A program made the position numbers and the translations under genes. Under the pieces are notes generated by a model. That model did not search any database and was not told the DNA's origin. It was given only the letters and a program-made list of their open reading frames with translations. A DNA stretch of 64,000 bases from positions 372,001-436,000 of the forward strand of contig NZ_JAGETY010000001.1 of NCBI RefSeq assembly GCF_017571525.1. The letters are read 5' to 3'. The DNA comes from Hymenobacter sp. BT559 (lineage in GTDB: Bacteria; Bacteroidota; Bacteroidia; Cytophagales; Hymenobacteraceae). This document shows, piece by piece, positions 24,783-32,766 of the stretch (within the stretch, counting starts at the first letter, position 1; each line of letters begins with the position of its first letter).

Positions 24783-25673
24783 ATGAGCAACTACCTCATT
24801 TACCAGGCCTACGGCAGCCCCAACATCCTCAACGAGGCCTTGTTGAGCATTCTTTCTTACCTGCGGCAGCCGGCTGGTGCTACCGTGCTCGTTTACACCG
24901 ACAACCCGGGGCACTTTCAGGCTGTGCTGGGCGATGCCGCGGGCGTGGCCTACGTTTTTATTGAGCCCGCGCAATGGCGGGCCTGGCGTGGGGAAATAGA
25001 TTTTGTGCATCGGGTCAAAATCAAGGTCTTGCAGCACGCGGCGGCCCACTACACTGGTCAGCTGCTGTACGTCGATACCGACACCATTTTTACGCAGTCG
25101 CCGTCCGCCATTTTTGCCATGCTTGCGCAGGGTGAGCGCTTTATGCACGTGGGCGAGGGCCGGCTGGGCGATGGCAACCCCCTGAATCGCAAGATAAACC
25201 GAGCCTTGCAGCAAGCCAGTGGTGGGCCGGCCCTGGCTGGCGGCACCATCGGCCCCGATACGCGCATGTACAATGCCGGCGTGCTGGGCCTGCGCAGCCC
25301 CGCCGATGCGCCACGGCTGGCCGAGGTGCTAGCCCTCACCGAGCAGCTCTTCCGCCTCTACCCCAAGCACGTGATGGAGCAGCTGGCCTTTAGCATAGTG
25401 TGGGCACGCTCGGGGCCGGTGCGCGAGGCCGCGCCGTGGATATATCACTACTGGAATTTAAAGGAAATCTGGCCGGTGCTGGCCAAGATTTTTACTCCGC
25501 AGCCTGGCACTACCCTAGCCGACTGGCAAGCTCGCGCTACCAGCCTCAATGTGCCTGCCTTGGCCGAGGGCAAGGCTCACTTTCGGGCGCTGCCGGGGTG
25601 GCGGCGGGCTGTGCAGCGCTGGCTTGGGCGCGACTGGCAGCTGCCGCCTGGCTTAGGCAGCGGCCCAGTTTAG
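24783..25673 (+). CDS. Glycosyltransferase, GT-A fold with DxD motif
   Basis: I chose the ATG at 24783 (296 aa), which follows a GACCTTTG promoter-like element by 6 nt; an upstream in-frame start lies before that element. The protein has the GT-A pattern with the metal-binding DxD in LLYVDTDTIF at about residue 98, and later GVLGLRS and HVMEQLAFSIVW, similar to GT8-like transferases and to proteins that act on cell surface glycans. It has no signal peptide and should work in the cytoplasm with a nucleotide sugar. Donor and acceptor are unknown. It is a single-gene unit. Confidence 0.8.
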   Translation: MSNYLIYQAYGSPNILNEALLSILSYLRQPAGATVLVYTDNPGHFQAVLGDAAGVAYVFIEPAQWRAWRGEIDFVHRVKIKVLQHAAAHYTGQLLYVDTDTIFTQSPSAIFAMLAQGERFMHVGEGRLGDGNPLNRKINRALQQASGGPALAGGTIGPDTRMYNAGVLGLRSPADAPRLAEVLALTEQLFRLYPKHVMEQLAFSIVWARSGPVREAAPWIYHYWNLKEIWPVLAKIFTPQPGTTLADWQARATSLNVPALAEGKAHFRALPGWRRAVQRWLGRDWQLPPGLGSGPV

Positions 25674-25765
25674 ATGAGGACAAAATGAAGGGTAAAATTT
25701 TGTTTATCAAAGCGTAAACTATTGTAAAAAAATAGCATCTTTACGAGGTAACTGTACTGCTGCTT

Positions 25766-27493
25766 ATGAACCGCCGAGCTTTACTGCAACCCCATCTGCT
25801 GGCGCACCGCGCTCCGGCCAAGGCTAGCGCGATGCTGGCTCCCGCTGGCGGCCCCGGCGACCCGCCCGAAGCAATTAGCCCTTTTGCCAATAAGGCGCTG
25901 CCGGCGCGGCTCAGCACCACCGCCTCGACGCTGGCGCCCTACGCCGGGCCCTGGGGCGTGGCACAGGCTACGCACCTGCTGCGGCGCAGCTTGTTTGGGC
26001 CCACGCGCGGCGAGATACAGGCGGCGGCCAGCTCGTCGCTTTCAGCCGTGCTCGATAAGCTATTGACGCCCTCTGCGGCCCCTAGCCCGCCCCTGAACGT
26101 GAGCACGGCCGACACCACCGTGCCCATCGGCCAGCCCTGGGTGGGCCAGGCGTTCGACCAGACGCTGGAGGGCGCCCGCCGCACCTCCCTGCGCGACTGG
26201 TGGCTGGGGCAGCAGCTGGGGCAGGGCACCTCGCTGAGCGAAAAGATGACGCTGTTCTGGCACAACCACTTTGTGGTAGAGTTTAGCACCATTAACAGCG
26301 CGCAGTACGGCTACGACTATGTGCGGCTGCTGCGGCAGTATGCCCTGGGAAATATTCGGCAATTGGCTAAGGATATGACCATTAACCCGGCCATGCTGCG
26401 CTATCTCAATGGCAACGCCAGCACGGCTGGCGCCCCCAACGAGAACTACGGCCGCGAGCTGATGGAGCTTTTCACGCTGGGCAAGGGGCCGCTCATCGGG
26501 CCCGGAAATTATACCACCTACACCGAGGCCGATGTGCAGGCCGCCGCCAAAGTGCTCACCGGCTGGCGCGACGACCCGGCTACCGTGACGGGCTACTTCA
26601 CAGCCAGCCGCCACGACACCAGTACCAAGCAGTTTTCGGCCGCCTTTGGCAACGCCAAGATTGCGCCCAACGGGGCTAGCGAGTACAAGGATTTAATTGA
26701 CTTGATTTTTCGGCAGTCGGCCACGGCGGCCTTTCTGGTGCGCAAGCTCTACCGCTGGTTTGTGTATTATGTAATTGATGCGCAGATAGAAAGCGACATC
26801 ATTCAGCCCCTGGCCAGCCTGCTCGTGAGCAGCAACTTTGAGGTGGCGCCGGTGCTGCGGGCACTGCTGGGCTCGGAGCATTTTTTTGATATGGCCAACG
26901 TAGGCTGCCTGATTAAGAGCCCGTTGGATTTTACTATCGGGGTATGTCGGCAGTTTGAGCTGGCTTTTCCACCGGCCAGCAGCCCGGTGGCGCAGTACGG
27001 CATGTGGGACTACCTCTACTCGCTAGCCTACGTGCAGCAGCAAACCCTGGGCGACCCGCCCAATGTGGCCGGCTGGGTGGCCTATTACCAGACGCCGCAG
27101 TACCACGAACTGTGGATAAATGCCGTGACGCTGCCCCGCCGCAACCAGGCCACCGACCTGTTTCTGAGCACCACTGGCTACGCCCGCAACGGCTTCACCC
27201 TTAAGGCCGACCTGGTGGCCTGGGTGCAGGCCCTGCCCCCCGCCACGGCCGCCGACCCCAACCTTGTCATCGCCGAGTTTGCGCAGCTCATGGTGCCCCT
27301 CGACCTCACGGCCAACCAGCTGGCGTTTCTCAAAAATGCACTCATTCCCGGCCTGCCCGACTTTGAATGGACGGCCGAGTGGAGCCAGTTTTTATCGGCG
27401 CCCACCAACACAGCCAAGCGCAACGCAGTCGCGCTCAAGCTCTCGGCTATGGCGCGAGCGCTGGCGGGGCTAGCCGAGTACCAGCTGAGCTAG
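25766..27493 (+). CDS. DUF1800 domain-containing protein
   Basis: The 575-residue protein is a clear DUF1800 member: ATHLLRRSLFGPTRGEI near residue 70, FWHNHFVVEFSTI, NENYGRELMELFTLGKG and GDPPNVAGW. Its function is not established. The family almost always sits beside a DUF1501 gene, as here (143 nt downstream), and the two are thought to form an exported pair. The N-terminus has Arg-Arg (MNRRALLQPHLL) but no strong hydrophobic segment after it, so its export route is unclear; it may travel with its partner. An inverted repeat lies between the two genes. Confidence 0.9.
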   Translation: MNRRALLQPHLLAHRAPAKASAMLAPAGGPGDPPEAISPFANKALPARLSTTASTLAPYAGPWGVAQATHLLRRSLFGPTRGEIQAAASSSLSAVLDKLLTPSAAPSPPLNVSTADTTVPIGQPWVGQAFDQTLEGARRTSLRDWWLGQQLGQGTSLSEKMTLFWHNHFVVEFSTINSAQYGYDYVRLLRQYALGNIRQLAKDMTINPAMLRYLNGNASTAGAPNENYGRELMELFTLGKGPLIGPGNYTTYTEADVQAAAKVLTGWRDDPATVTGYFTASRHDTSTKQFSAAFGNAKIAPNGASEYKDLIDLIFRQSATAAFLVRKLYRWFVYYVIDAQIESDIIQPLASLLVSSNFEVAPVLRALLGSEHFFDMANVGCLIKSPLDFTIGVCRQFELAFPPASSPVAQYGMWDYLYSLAYVQQQTLGDPPNVAGWVAYYQTPQYHELWINAVTLPRRNQATDLFLSTTGYARNGFTLKADLVAWVQALPPATAADPNLVIAEFAQLMVPLDLTANQLAFLKNALIPGLPDFEWTAEWSQFLSAPTNTAKRNAVALKLSAMARALAGLAEYQLS

Positions 27494-27508
27494 CCTGTGC
27501 CAGGCTGT

Positions 27509-27601
27509 CAGTGCGAGCCTGCGCAGCAATTACCCCTGCTCAACGCCCGGACGACTTGCGCCAGAACCGTGCGGATGCGATTGCCTGGCAGGCTCGCACT
27601 G
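27509..27601. repeat. Inverted repeat between the DUF1800 and DUF1501 genes
   Basis: CAGTGCGAGCCTGC (27509-27522) is the exact reverse complement of GCAGGCTCGCACTG (27588-27601), and further pairing is possible between GCAGCAATTA and GCGATTGC inside. The words resemble the GTCATTGCGAG-type dispersed repeats of Bacteroidota. Confidence 0.75.
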
Positions 27602-27635
27602 CCCAACGCTTATTAATCAGCAATTTTCTACTACG

Positions 27636-29213
27636 ATGAAACGCCGCGCCTTTCTTCAGACTTCTGCTGCGGCCACTACGGGCGTGGCCCTGCTCAGTGG
27701 TTTTCCCATTGGGGCCTATGGCTACTCGCCCGAGCTGGCAGCACTTACCAATGCGGCCACCGTCACGGATAAGGTATTGGTAATCGTGCAGTTGCAGGGT
27801 GGCAACGACGGGCTGAACATGATTATTCCCGTGGACCAGTACGCGGCGCTGGCGGCGGCGCGGCCCAACATTATGCTGCCTCAAAACCAGGTGCTGCCCC
27901 TCACCACGGCCACGGGCATGCACCCGGCCATGGCCACGGCCCAGCAGCTCTTCCAGAATGGCCAGCTAGGGGTGGTGCAGAGCGTGGGCTACCCCAACCC
28001 CAACTTTTCGCACTTCCGGGCCACCGATATCTGGACTTCGGGCTCCAGCTCGGATGTGGTGTGGACTACCGGCTGGGGCGGACGCTACCTCGACGGCGAG
28101 TTTCTGGGCTACCCCACCGGCTACCCCAGCGCCGCCAACCCCGACCCGCTGGCCGTGAGCATCGGCTCGGTGGTGAGCAATTGCGTACAGGGCCCGATGG
28201 TGAACATGGGCATGGCCATCGCCAGCACTTCCAGCTTTTACCAGCTGCTGAGCGGCGGCGTAGATGCGGCGCCCGCCACCCAGGCGGGGCACGAGCTCAC
28301 GTTTATCCGGCAGGTGGTGAGCCAGACGCAGGTGTACACCACGGCTATTCAGGCGGCGGCCGGCAAGGCCAAAAACCTCTCGCCCCTCTACCCTACCGCC
28401 GGCCAGAATGCCTTAGCCGACCAGCTTAAGATAGTGGCCCAGCTGGTGGCCGGCGGCCTGCAAACGCGCATCTACGTGTGCCAACTCGGCGGCTTCGACC
28501 TGCACTCCAACCAGGTGCCTACCACCGGAAGCACCACTACCGGCGCCCACGCCACGCTGCTCGGCAAGTTGGCCGATGGCATCAATGCCTTTCAGGACGA
28601 CCTGCGGCGGCTAGGGGTGCAAGACCGGGTTATCGGCCTGACCTTCTCGGAATTTGGGCGCCGTATCAAGGCTAACTCGGGCTACGGCACCGACCACGGC
28701 GCGGCGGCCCCGCTGCTGGTGTTCGGCGCGCAGGCCAACCCGCTGGTGCACGGCCCCAACCCCACGCTACCCGCCAACGCCGGCGTGAACGACAATGTGG
28801 CCATGCAAGTCGATTTCCGCAGCGTGTACACCAGTATTCTCAAAGACTGGTTTCAGGTGCCCCAAGCCACGCTCAATCAGCTATTTGGGCAGGCGTTCCC
28901 TTATGTGCCGGTTATCAAGCAAGCGCCCCTTGCCACGCTGCCGGGCGCGGCGCCGGTGGCGGGCTTCCGCCTCTACCCCAACCCCGCCCGCACCCTAGCC
29001 ACCGCGCTGTTCGAAAGCCAGGGCGAGGCCGTGTATGTCAGCCTTTTCGACGGGCTGGGGCGCGAGGTGAGCCGGCCCGTGGAGGGCCGCCCCCTGGGGC
29101 TGGGTACGCAGCGCGTGCCGCTGGCGGTGGGCAGCCTGGCCCCCGGCGCCTATCACTGCGTGGTGCGCGAGGGCAGCCGCAGCAGCTCACTGGTGCTGGT
29201 AGTAGCCGAGTAA
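27636..29213 (+). CDS. DUF1501 protein with Tat-like signal and T9SS sorting domain
   Basis: The 525-residue protein begins with a twin-arginine signal (MKRRAFLQTSAAATTGVALL), then a DUF1501 domain (VLVIVQLQGGNDGLNMIIP, FSEFGRRIKANSGYGTDHG) related to alkaline-phosphatase-like/sulfatase folds. The last 85 residues are a type A C-terminal sorting domain: FRLYPNPA near 450, then GREVSRPV and LAPGAYHCVV. T9SS carries such proteins across the outer membrane and anchors or releases them. It is the partner of the DUF1800 protein upstream. Having both a Tat-type signal and a T9SS domain suggests folding in the cytoplasm, perhaps with a cofactor, before two-step export. Confidence 0.9.
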   Translation: MKRRAFLQTSAAATTGVALLSGFPIGAYGYSPELAALTNAATVTDKVLVIVQLQGGNDGLNMIIPVDQYAALAAARPNIMLPQNQVLPLTTATGMHPAMATAQQLFQNGQLGVVQSVGYPNPNFSHFRATDIWTSGSSSDVVWTTGWGGRYLDGEFLGYPTGYPSAANPDPLAVSIGSVVSNCVQGPMVNMGMAIASTSSFYQLLSGGVDAAPATQAGHELTFIRQVVSQTQVYTTAIQAAAGKAKNLSPLYPTAGQNALADQLKIVAQLVAGGLQTRIYVCQLGGFDLHSNQVPTTGSTTTGAHATLLGKLADGINAFQDDLRRLGVQDRVIGLTFSEFGRRIKANSGYGTDHGAAAPLLVFGAQANPLVHGPNPTLPANAGVNDNVAMQVDFRSVYTSILKDWFQVPQATLNQLFGQAFPYVPVIKQAPLATLPGAAPVAGFRLYPNPARTLATALFESQGEAVYVSLFDGLGREVSRPVEGRPLGLGTQRVPLAVGSLAPGAYHCVVREGSRSSSLVLVVAE

Positions 29214-29335
29214 CCCCAAAATTGGCCACCGAAAAGTAAGCTGTGCAGGAACGCGCGCCGGCCTTTTGCGTAGAAGCTCCCCGAGGGCTGGCTCGCTAGC
29301 CCCACTTGCCAATTCACCCCCTACCTGCTTTTCCC

Positions 29336-29572
29336 ATGGCTGACCAGCTTCAACAAATCGAAAAAATCCTGCCCGAAGACATCGCCCGCACTTTTGAAGC
29401 AGCGGTAAACGTATTCCAAGGTAAATCTGAGCACATGGACGACCTGCTCAAAAACGGCGGCACCCTCCTGCGCAAGGCTTCTAAAAACTTCACACCGACC
29501 CAGCTTATCCTGAGCGTAGCGGCCATTGCGGTAGTAGCCATTGTGGTGATTAACCGGGCTTCCGAAGAATAA
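29336..29572 (+). CDS. Small protein with C-terminal membrane helix
   Basis: The 78-residue protein starts at the ATG at 29336. Residues 1-50 are amphipathic and charged (IEKILPEDIARTFEAAVNVF), and residues 53-72 form one hydrophobic helix (LILSVAAIAVVAIVVIN) followed by a short charged end. I do not recognise a family. The layout is that of a tail-anchored inner membrane protein. It is followed by a strong terminator and has no close neighbour on its strand. Confidence 0.7.
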   Translation: MADQLQQIEKILPEDIARTFEAAVNVFQGKSEHMDDLLKNGGTLLRKASKNFTPTQLILSVAAIAVVAIVVINRASEE

Positions 29573-29594
29573 GCGCCTTACCGCTTAAACACAG

Positions 29595-29630
29595 AAAAAC
29601 GCCACCTCATACCCGAGGTGGCGTTTTTCT
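29595..29630. terminator. Bidirectional terminator
   Basis: AAAAACGCCACCTC (29595-29608) pairs perfectly with GAGGTGGCGTTTTT (29615-29628); it serves the small plus-strand gene and the convergent RlpA gene. Confidence 0.9.
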
Positions 29631-29654
29631 TATAGCAATTACTTACGAGCAGAG

Positions 29655-30620
29655 CTACTTGAGTGAAGTGGCAACGGCCAGCACAGGCTTGTCGGGGTCG
29701 GCGGCAGCCTGGCCGGTGGGCACCTGGCACACCAGGCCGGCAATGCCCCACAGCTGCAGGTTGCGGCGCACGGTTTCGGCGGCCAGCCAGCTGGCCAGCT
29801 GGCCCACCACTACGCGGTTGGCGGCGCGGCCGTCGACCGTCACGGTCAGTACTTCGGCAGGCAGTGCCGGGTCGATAGTGAGGATGCGAGCCTGCATAGC
29901 GCGCGCATGCTGGGCGTCGATAAACGTGCCGGCCTGCACTACAAATTGCGGCGCCTTTGCGGCAGTAGCCGGGCTAGCCGGCATAGCAGCCAGGGCTACG
30001 CTGACAGCGGGCACCTCGGGCAGCAGATAAGCCGTGAAGGGCGCTTCGGGGTTGGGGTCGCCGGCGCGCAGCGCTGCCAGGTTTTCGGGAGTATCGGCTA
30101 TGCCTAGCGGCGTGGTGCTGTCTACCACCTCGGCCACTACCGTGGCGGCGCCGGCATCGACGATGCCTAGCGGGCGGGCCGCTACTTCGGCCAGGTCAAT
30201 AATACGCTCGTGGCGGAACGGGCCGCGGTCAGTGACGCGCACGACTACTGTAGCGCCATTGGTCAGGTTGGTAACGCGCAGACGGGTGCCGAAGGGCAGC
30301 GTCTTGTGCGCGCAGGTGTACTCGTGGCGGTTGAAGCGCTCGCCGCTGGTGGTGCGGCGCCCCTGAAAGCGCCGGCCATACCAGGAGGCGCGGCCGCGCA
30401 GCAGCGTAGCGTAGCCTTCGCGGGCCATCGGAATAATGGTCGGCAACATCCGTGGAATGTGGATGTGGCGACGTAAATGCTTGTGGTGCAGCTTATGCAC
30501 CCGGCTGGCACGGGTTGAGCGGGCAGTAGCGGGCATTACCAGCCCTAGTCCCAGCACCAACCCCAAAAGGCAGTAAAGCAGAAAAGCGGTAAGAAAAGAA
30601 GTGTGTCGCGTAAGCGGCAT
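29655..30620 (-). CDS. rlpA: RlpA-family septal ring lytic transglycosylase-like protein with SPOR domain
   Basis: The 321-residue protein has a long N-terminal hydrophobic signal, a basic stretch, the RlpA double-psi barrel at about 75-165 (RASWYGRRFQGRRTTSGERF, LPFGTRLRVTNL, VTDRGPFRHERIIDLA) and a C-terminal SPOR-type domain (QFVVQAGTF, then NRVVVGQL). In Pseudomonas RlpA cuts peptidoglycan strands lacking stem peptides at the division site, and SPOR domains bind such denuded glycan. Its role here is probably daughter-cell separation or wall remodelling. It is transcribed alone, toward a shared terminator. Confidence 0.88.
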   Translation of the reverse strand: MPLTRHTSFLTAFLLYCLLGLVLGLGLVMPATARSTRASRVHKLHHKHLRRHIHIPRMLPTIIPMAREGYATLLRGRASWYGRRFQGRRTTSGERFNRHEYTCAHKTLPFGTRLRVTNLTNGATVVVRVTDRGPFRHERIIDLAEVAARPLGIVDAGAATVVAEVVDSTTPLGIADTPENLAALRAGDPNPEAPFTAYLLPEVPAVSVALAAMPASPATAAKAPQFVVQAGTFIDAQHARAMQARILTIDPALPAEVLTVTVDGRAANRVVVGQLASWLAAETVRRNLQLWGIAGLVCQVPTGQAAADPDKPVLAVATSLK

Positions 30621-30966
30621 GCGCTTTAGTAAATGGTGAACCTGCCGAATGTAAGCCCAGCCTTGCTAAAAACGGTATCTCACTTTTACTAAATCTCTTA
30701 CCCAGTCAAAATAATTGCACTTTGTTTATAAAACTTGTATTTAACAAGCTCAGCATCTAGCTCATCAATTCGCAATTGTGTTTAGTTAAGGCAGTTTATC
30801 GGTAGTTTTTGCACTTTTATTATGCAATGATGAAAATGCGATTATCCGGCGGGTGTAAAATTTTGGCTTAAAGCTTTAGTTTAAGTGCAGAGGCCGTTTG
30901 CATCATTGCTAAATTGATTGTACATTCCCGCGCACCAGCGCTAGCCAAAAGCCTTACCTTTGCCGC
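30621..30966. other. AT-rich intergenic region between rlpA and the DUF72 gene
   Basis: This 346-bp gap separates divergent genes. It is strongly AT-rich and contains TTTAGTAAA and TTTACTAAA, an inverted pair near the rlpA start (about 30612 and 30680), which could be an operator. I see no ORF or RNA structure in the middle part. The right end holds the promoter of the DUF72 gene. Confidence 0.5.
30955..30962 (+). promoter_or_regulatory. -7 element of the DUF72 gene
   Basis: TACCTTTG matches the Bacteroidota consensus and lies 4 nt before the ATG at 30967, suggesting a very short or absent leader. Confidence 0.6.
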
Positions 30967-31881
30967 ATGGATTTTGGCCGCCTGCCCGACCTGCGCTACG
31001 TTGATTTTCGCCTACCCCCCGACCACCCTGATACTGCTCAGGTACTTAGCCGTGCCCAGCCTGCCTCGCCAGCGCCGCCCCGCCTCTACGTAGGCTGTCC
31101 CATCTGGACCAATAAAGAATGGCTAGGCTCCTACTTCCCGCTGGGCGCTAAGGAGGCCGATTTTCTAAAGTATTATGCCCAGCAGTTCAACTCCATTGAG
31201 CTGAACACTACGCACTACCGCATTCCGGACGCTCCTACCGTGCGGCGCTGGCGCGAGCTGGTGGGGCCAGGCTTTAAGTTTTGCCCCAAGCTGCCGCGCA
31301 GCATCAGCCACGAGCGCGAGCTGTATAATACCGATGCGCTGACGCTGAGCTTCACGCGCGCCGTGCAAGAGCTGGGCGACAACCTGGGCACGTGCTTTTT
31401 GCAGCTGCCGCCGCACTTCGGGCCCGAGCTGCTGCCGCGCCTCGAGCGCTTCCTGCTCGACTGGCCCGCCGAAGTGCCCCTAGCCGTGGAGCTGCGCCAC
31501 CCGCGCTGGTTCTCGGACAAGGAGCTAGCTTCCAGCGTATTTGCCACGCTGGAAGCCCTGAACAAAACGCTTGTCATCACCGATGTGGCTGGCCGGCGCG
31601 ATGTGCTGGCTCAGCGCCTCACTACGCCCGTAGCCTTCTTGCGCCTCAACGGCCACGGCCTGGTGCAGAGCGACTACCAGCGCGCCGATGCCTGGGCGGC
31701 CCGCCTGGCCGAGTGGTACGCGCAAGGCCTGCACACGGCCTATGTCTTTATTCACCAAAAAGATGTGCGCCACGCGCCCCTTTGGGCGCAGCACTTCCTG
31801 GCGAGGGTGCAAGAGCTGACGGGCCTAGCTGTGCCGCCGCCGCGGCTTATTCCGCAGCAGGTGCAGGGAAGCTTGTTTTAG
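30967..31881 (+). CDS. DUF72 (YecE-like) family protein
   Basis: The 304-residue cytoplasmic protein has the DUF72 pattern: LYVGCPIWTNKEWLGSYFP near residue 38, FNSIELNTTHYRIP, FKFCPKLPRSISH, and AVELRHPRWF in the second half. The fold is a TIM barrel of unknown function; links to nucleic acid or Fe-S metabolism have been suggested but not settled. The family is widespread in bacteria. It has its own promoter and is followed by a long inverted repeat. Confidence 0.88.
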   Translation: MDFGRLPDLRYVDFRLPPDHPDTAQVLSRAQPASPAPPRLYVGCPIWTNKEWLGSYFPLGAKEADFLKYYAQQFNSIELNTTHYRIPDAPTVRRWRELVGPGFKFCPKLPRSISHERELYNTDALTLSFTRAVQELGDNLGTCFLQLPPHFGPELLPRLERFLLDWPAEVPLAVELRHPRWFSDKELASSVFATLEALNKTLVITDVAGRRDVLAQRLTTPVAFLRLNGHGLVQSDYQRADAWAARLAEWYAQGLHTAYVFIHQKDVRHAPLWAQHFLARVQELTGLAVPPPRLIPQQVQGSLF

Positions 31882-31889
31882 TCATTGAG

Positions 31890-31975
31890 CAGTTAGCAAG
31901 CATCCGTTAACAGTACCGTTCTGGAGATGGGTTATCTCACATGGAACAAGACTGTTAACGGATACTTACCAACTG
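31890..31975. repeat. 25-bp inverted repeat of the GTTAACAG type
   Basis: CAGTTAGCAAGCATCCGTTAACAGT-type arms at 31890-31914 and 31951-31975 pair over 22 of 25 positions. The repeat fills the gap between the convergent DUF72 and DUF1345 genes and belongs to the same word family as 23399-23492. Confidence 0.75.
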
Positions 31976-31984
31976 TTAAATGAC

Positions 31985-32707
31985 TTACAGTATGCCGGCT
32001 ACGCCGTTGATAACCAGCGCTACCAGGGCCGTATTGAAGGCAAACGAAATGAGGCCGTGCAGCAGGGCTAGCCGGCGCTGCGGCCGGCCGCTGATGCTGA
32101 TGTCGGCGGTCTGGGCCGTCATGCCAACGATGAAGGAAAAGTAGGCAATATCGAGGTAGTTGGGCTCTTTCTCACCGCCCGGAAAGTCGAGGCCGCCCGC
32201 GTCGGAGCCATCGGGTTTGGCATCGTAATACTGATGGGCGTATCGGAGGGTAAAGACCGTGTGCACCAGCAGCCACGCCACTAGCACGGCCACGGTACTC
32301 AGCGCAATGTGGCGGGCCAGCATAGCCGGCGGCAGGCCGTGGCTGGTGCCCAGCAACAGCACCACGGCTAGCAGGCTGGCGCCCGCTGCTATCAGCACGA
32401 AAAAGAAGCTTAGCAGCCGGCTTAAGTCTTCGGAGGCAGCCACGGCCCGAATGCGGTTGGCATCGGCCGTGTACATTCCCAGCCAGATGAGCGAGAGCGC
32501 CGTAACCCCGAAGGCATCCCAGCCAATGATGAGCCGCACTAGGAGATGATAGTGGGTGGGGCTGAGTGCCCAGGCCACCCCGCCCACCAGCAGTCCGGCC
32601 GCCAGGCGCAGGGTAGCCGGCAAGTGAGCGAGCCGTTGCCACCAAGCCCGCGAAGCAGTAGAATCTTTCACGCCCCCAAGGTAGCACTGCTCCCCGGCGC
32701 GCCGCAT
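31985..32707 (-). CDS. DUF1345 family membrane protein
   Basis: The 240-residue protein has four to five hydrophobic segments and DUF1345 features: SLIWLGMYTADANRIRAVA, then YAHQYYD, then a conserved segment NYLDIAYFSFIVGMTAQTADI. Function is unknown. The start is uncertain: ATG at 32707 gives 240 residues; a GTG at 32671 would remove 12 residues that do not look like a signal. It is divergent from pncB with a short shared promoter region. Confidence 0.85.
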   Translation of the reverse strand: MRRAGEQCYLGGVKDSTASRAWWQRLAHLPATLRLAAGLLVGGVAWALSPTHYHLLVRLIIGWDAFGVTALSLIWLGMYTADANRIRAVAASEDLSRLLSFFFVLIAAGASLLAVVLLLGTSHGLPPAMLARHIALSTVAVLVAWLLVHTVFTLRYAHQYYDAKPDGSDAGGLDFPGGEKEPNYLDIAYFSFIVGMTAQTADISISGRPQRRLALLHGLISFAFNTALVALVINGVAGIL

Positions 32708-32753
32708 GAACGCGCAAGCACTACCGCTGGGCCTGTGTTCAGTTTTTCATTGT

Positions 32754-32761
32754 TTGCTTTG
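32754..32761 (+). promoter_or_regulatory. -7 element of pncB
   Basis: TTGCTTTG, a one-mismatch TAnnTTTG, lies 5 nt before the ATG at 32767, the same close spacing seen at other genes here. Confidence 0.4.
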
Positions 32762-32766
32762 CCGGT

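Noticed and set aside
29663..30476. Several plus-strand ORFs opposite rlpA
   Set aside because: All are antisense to rlpA with no recognisable domain or ribosome site.
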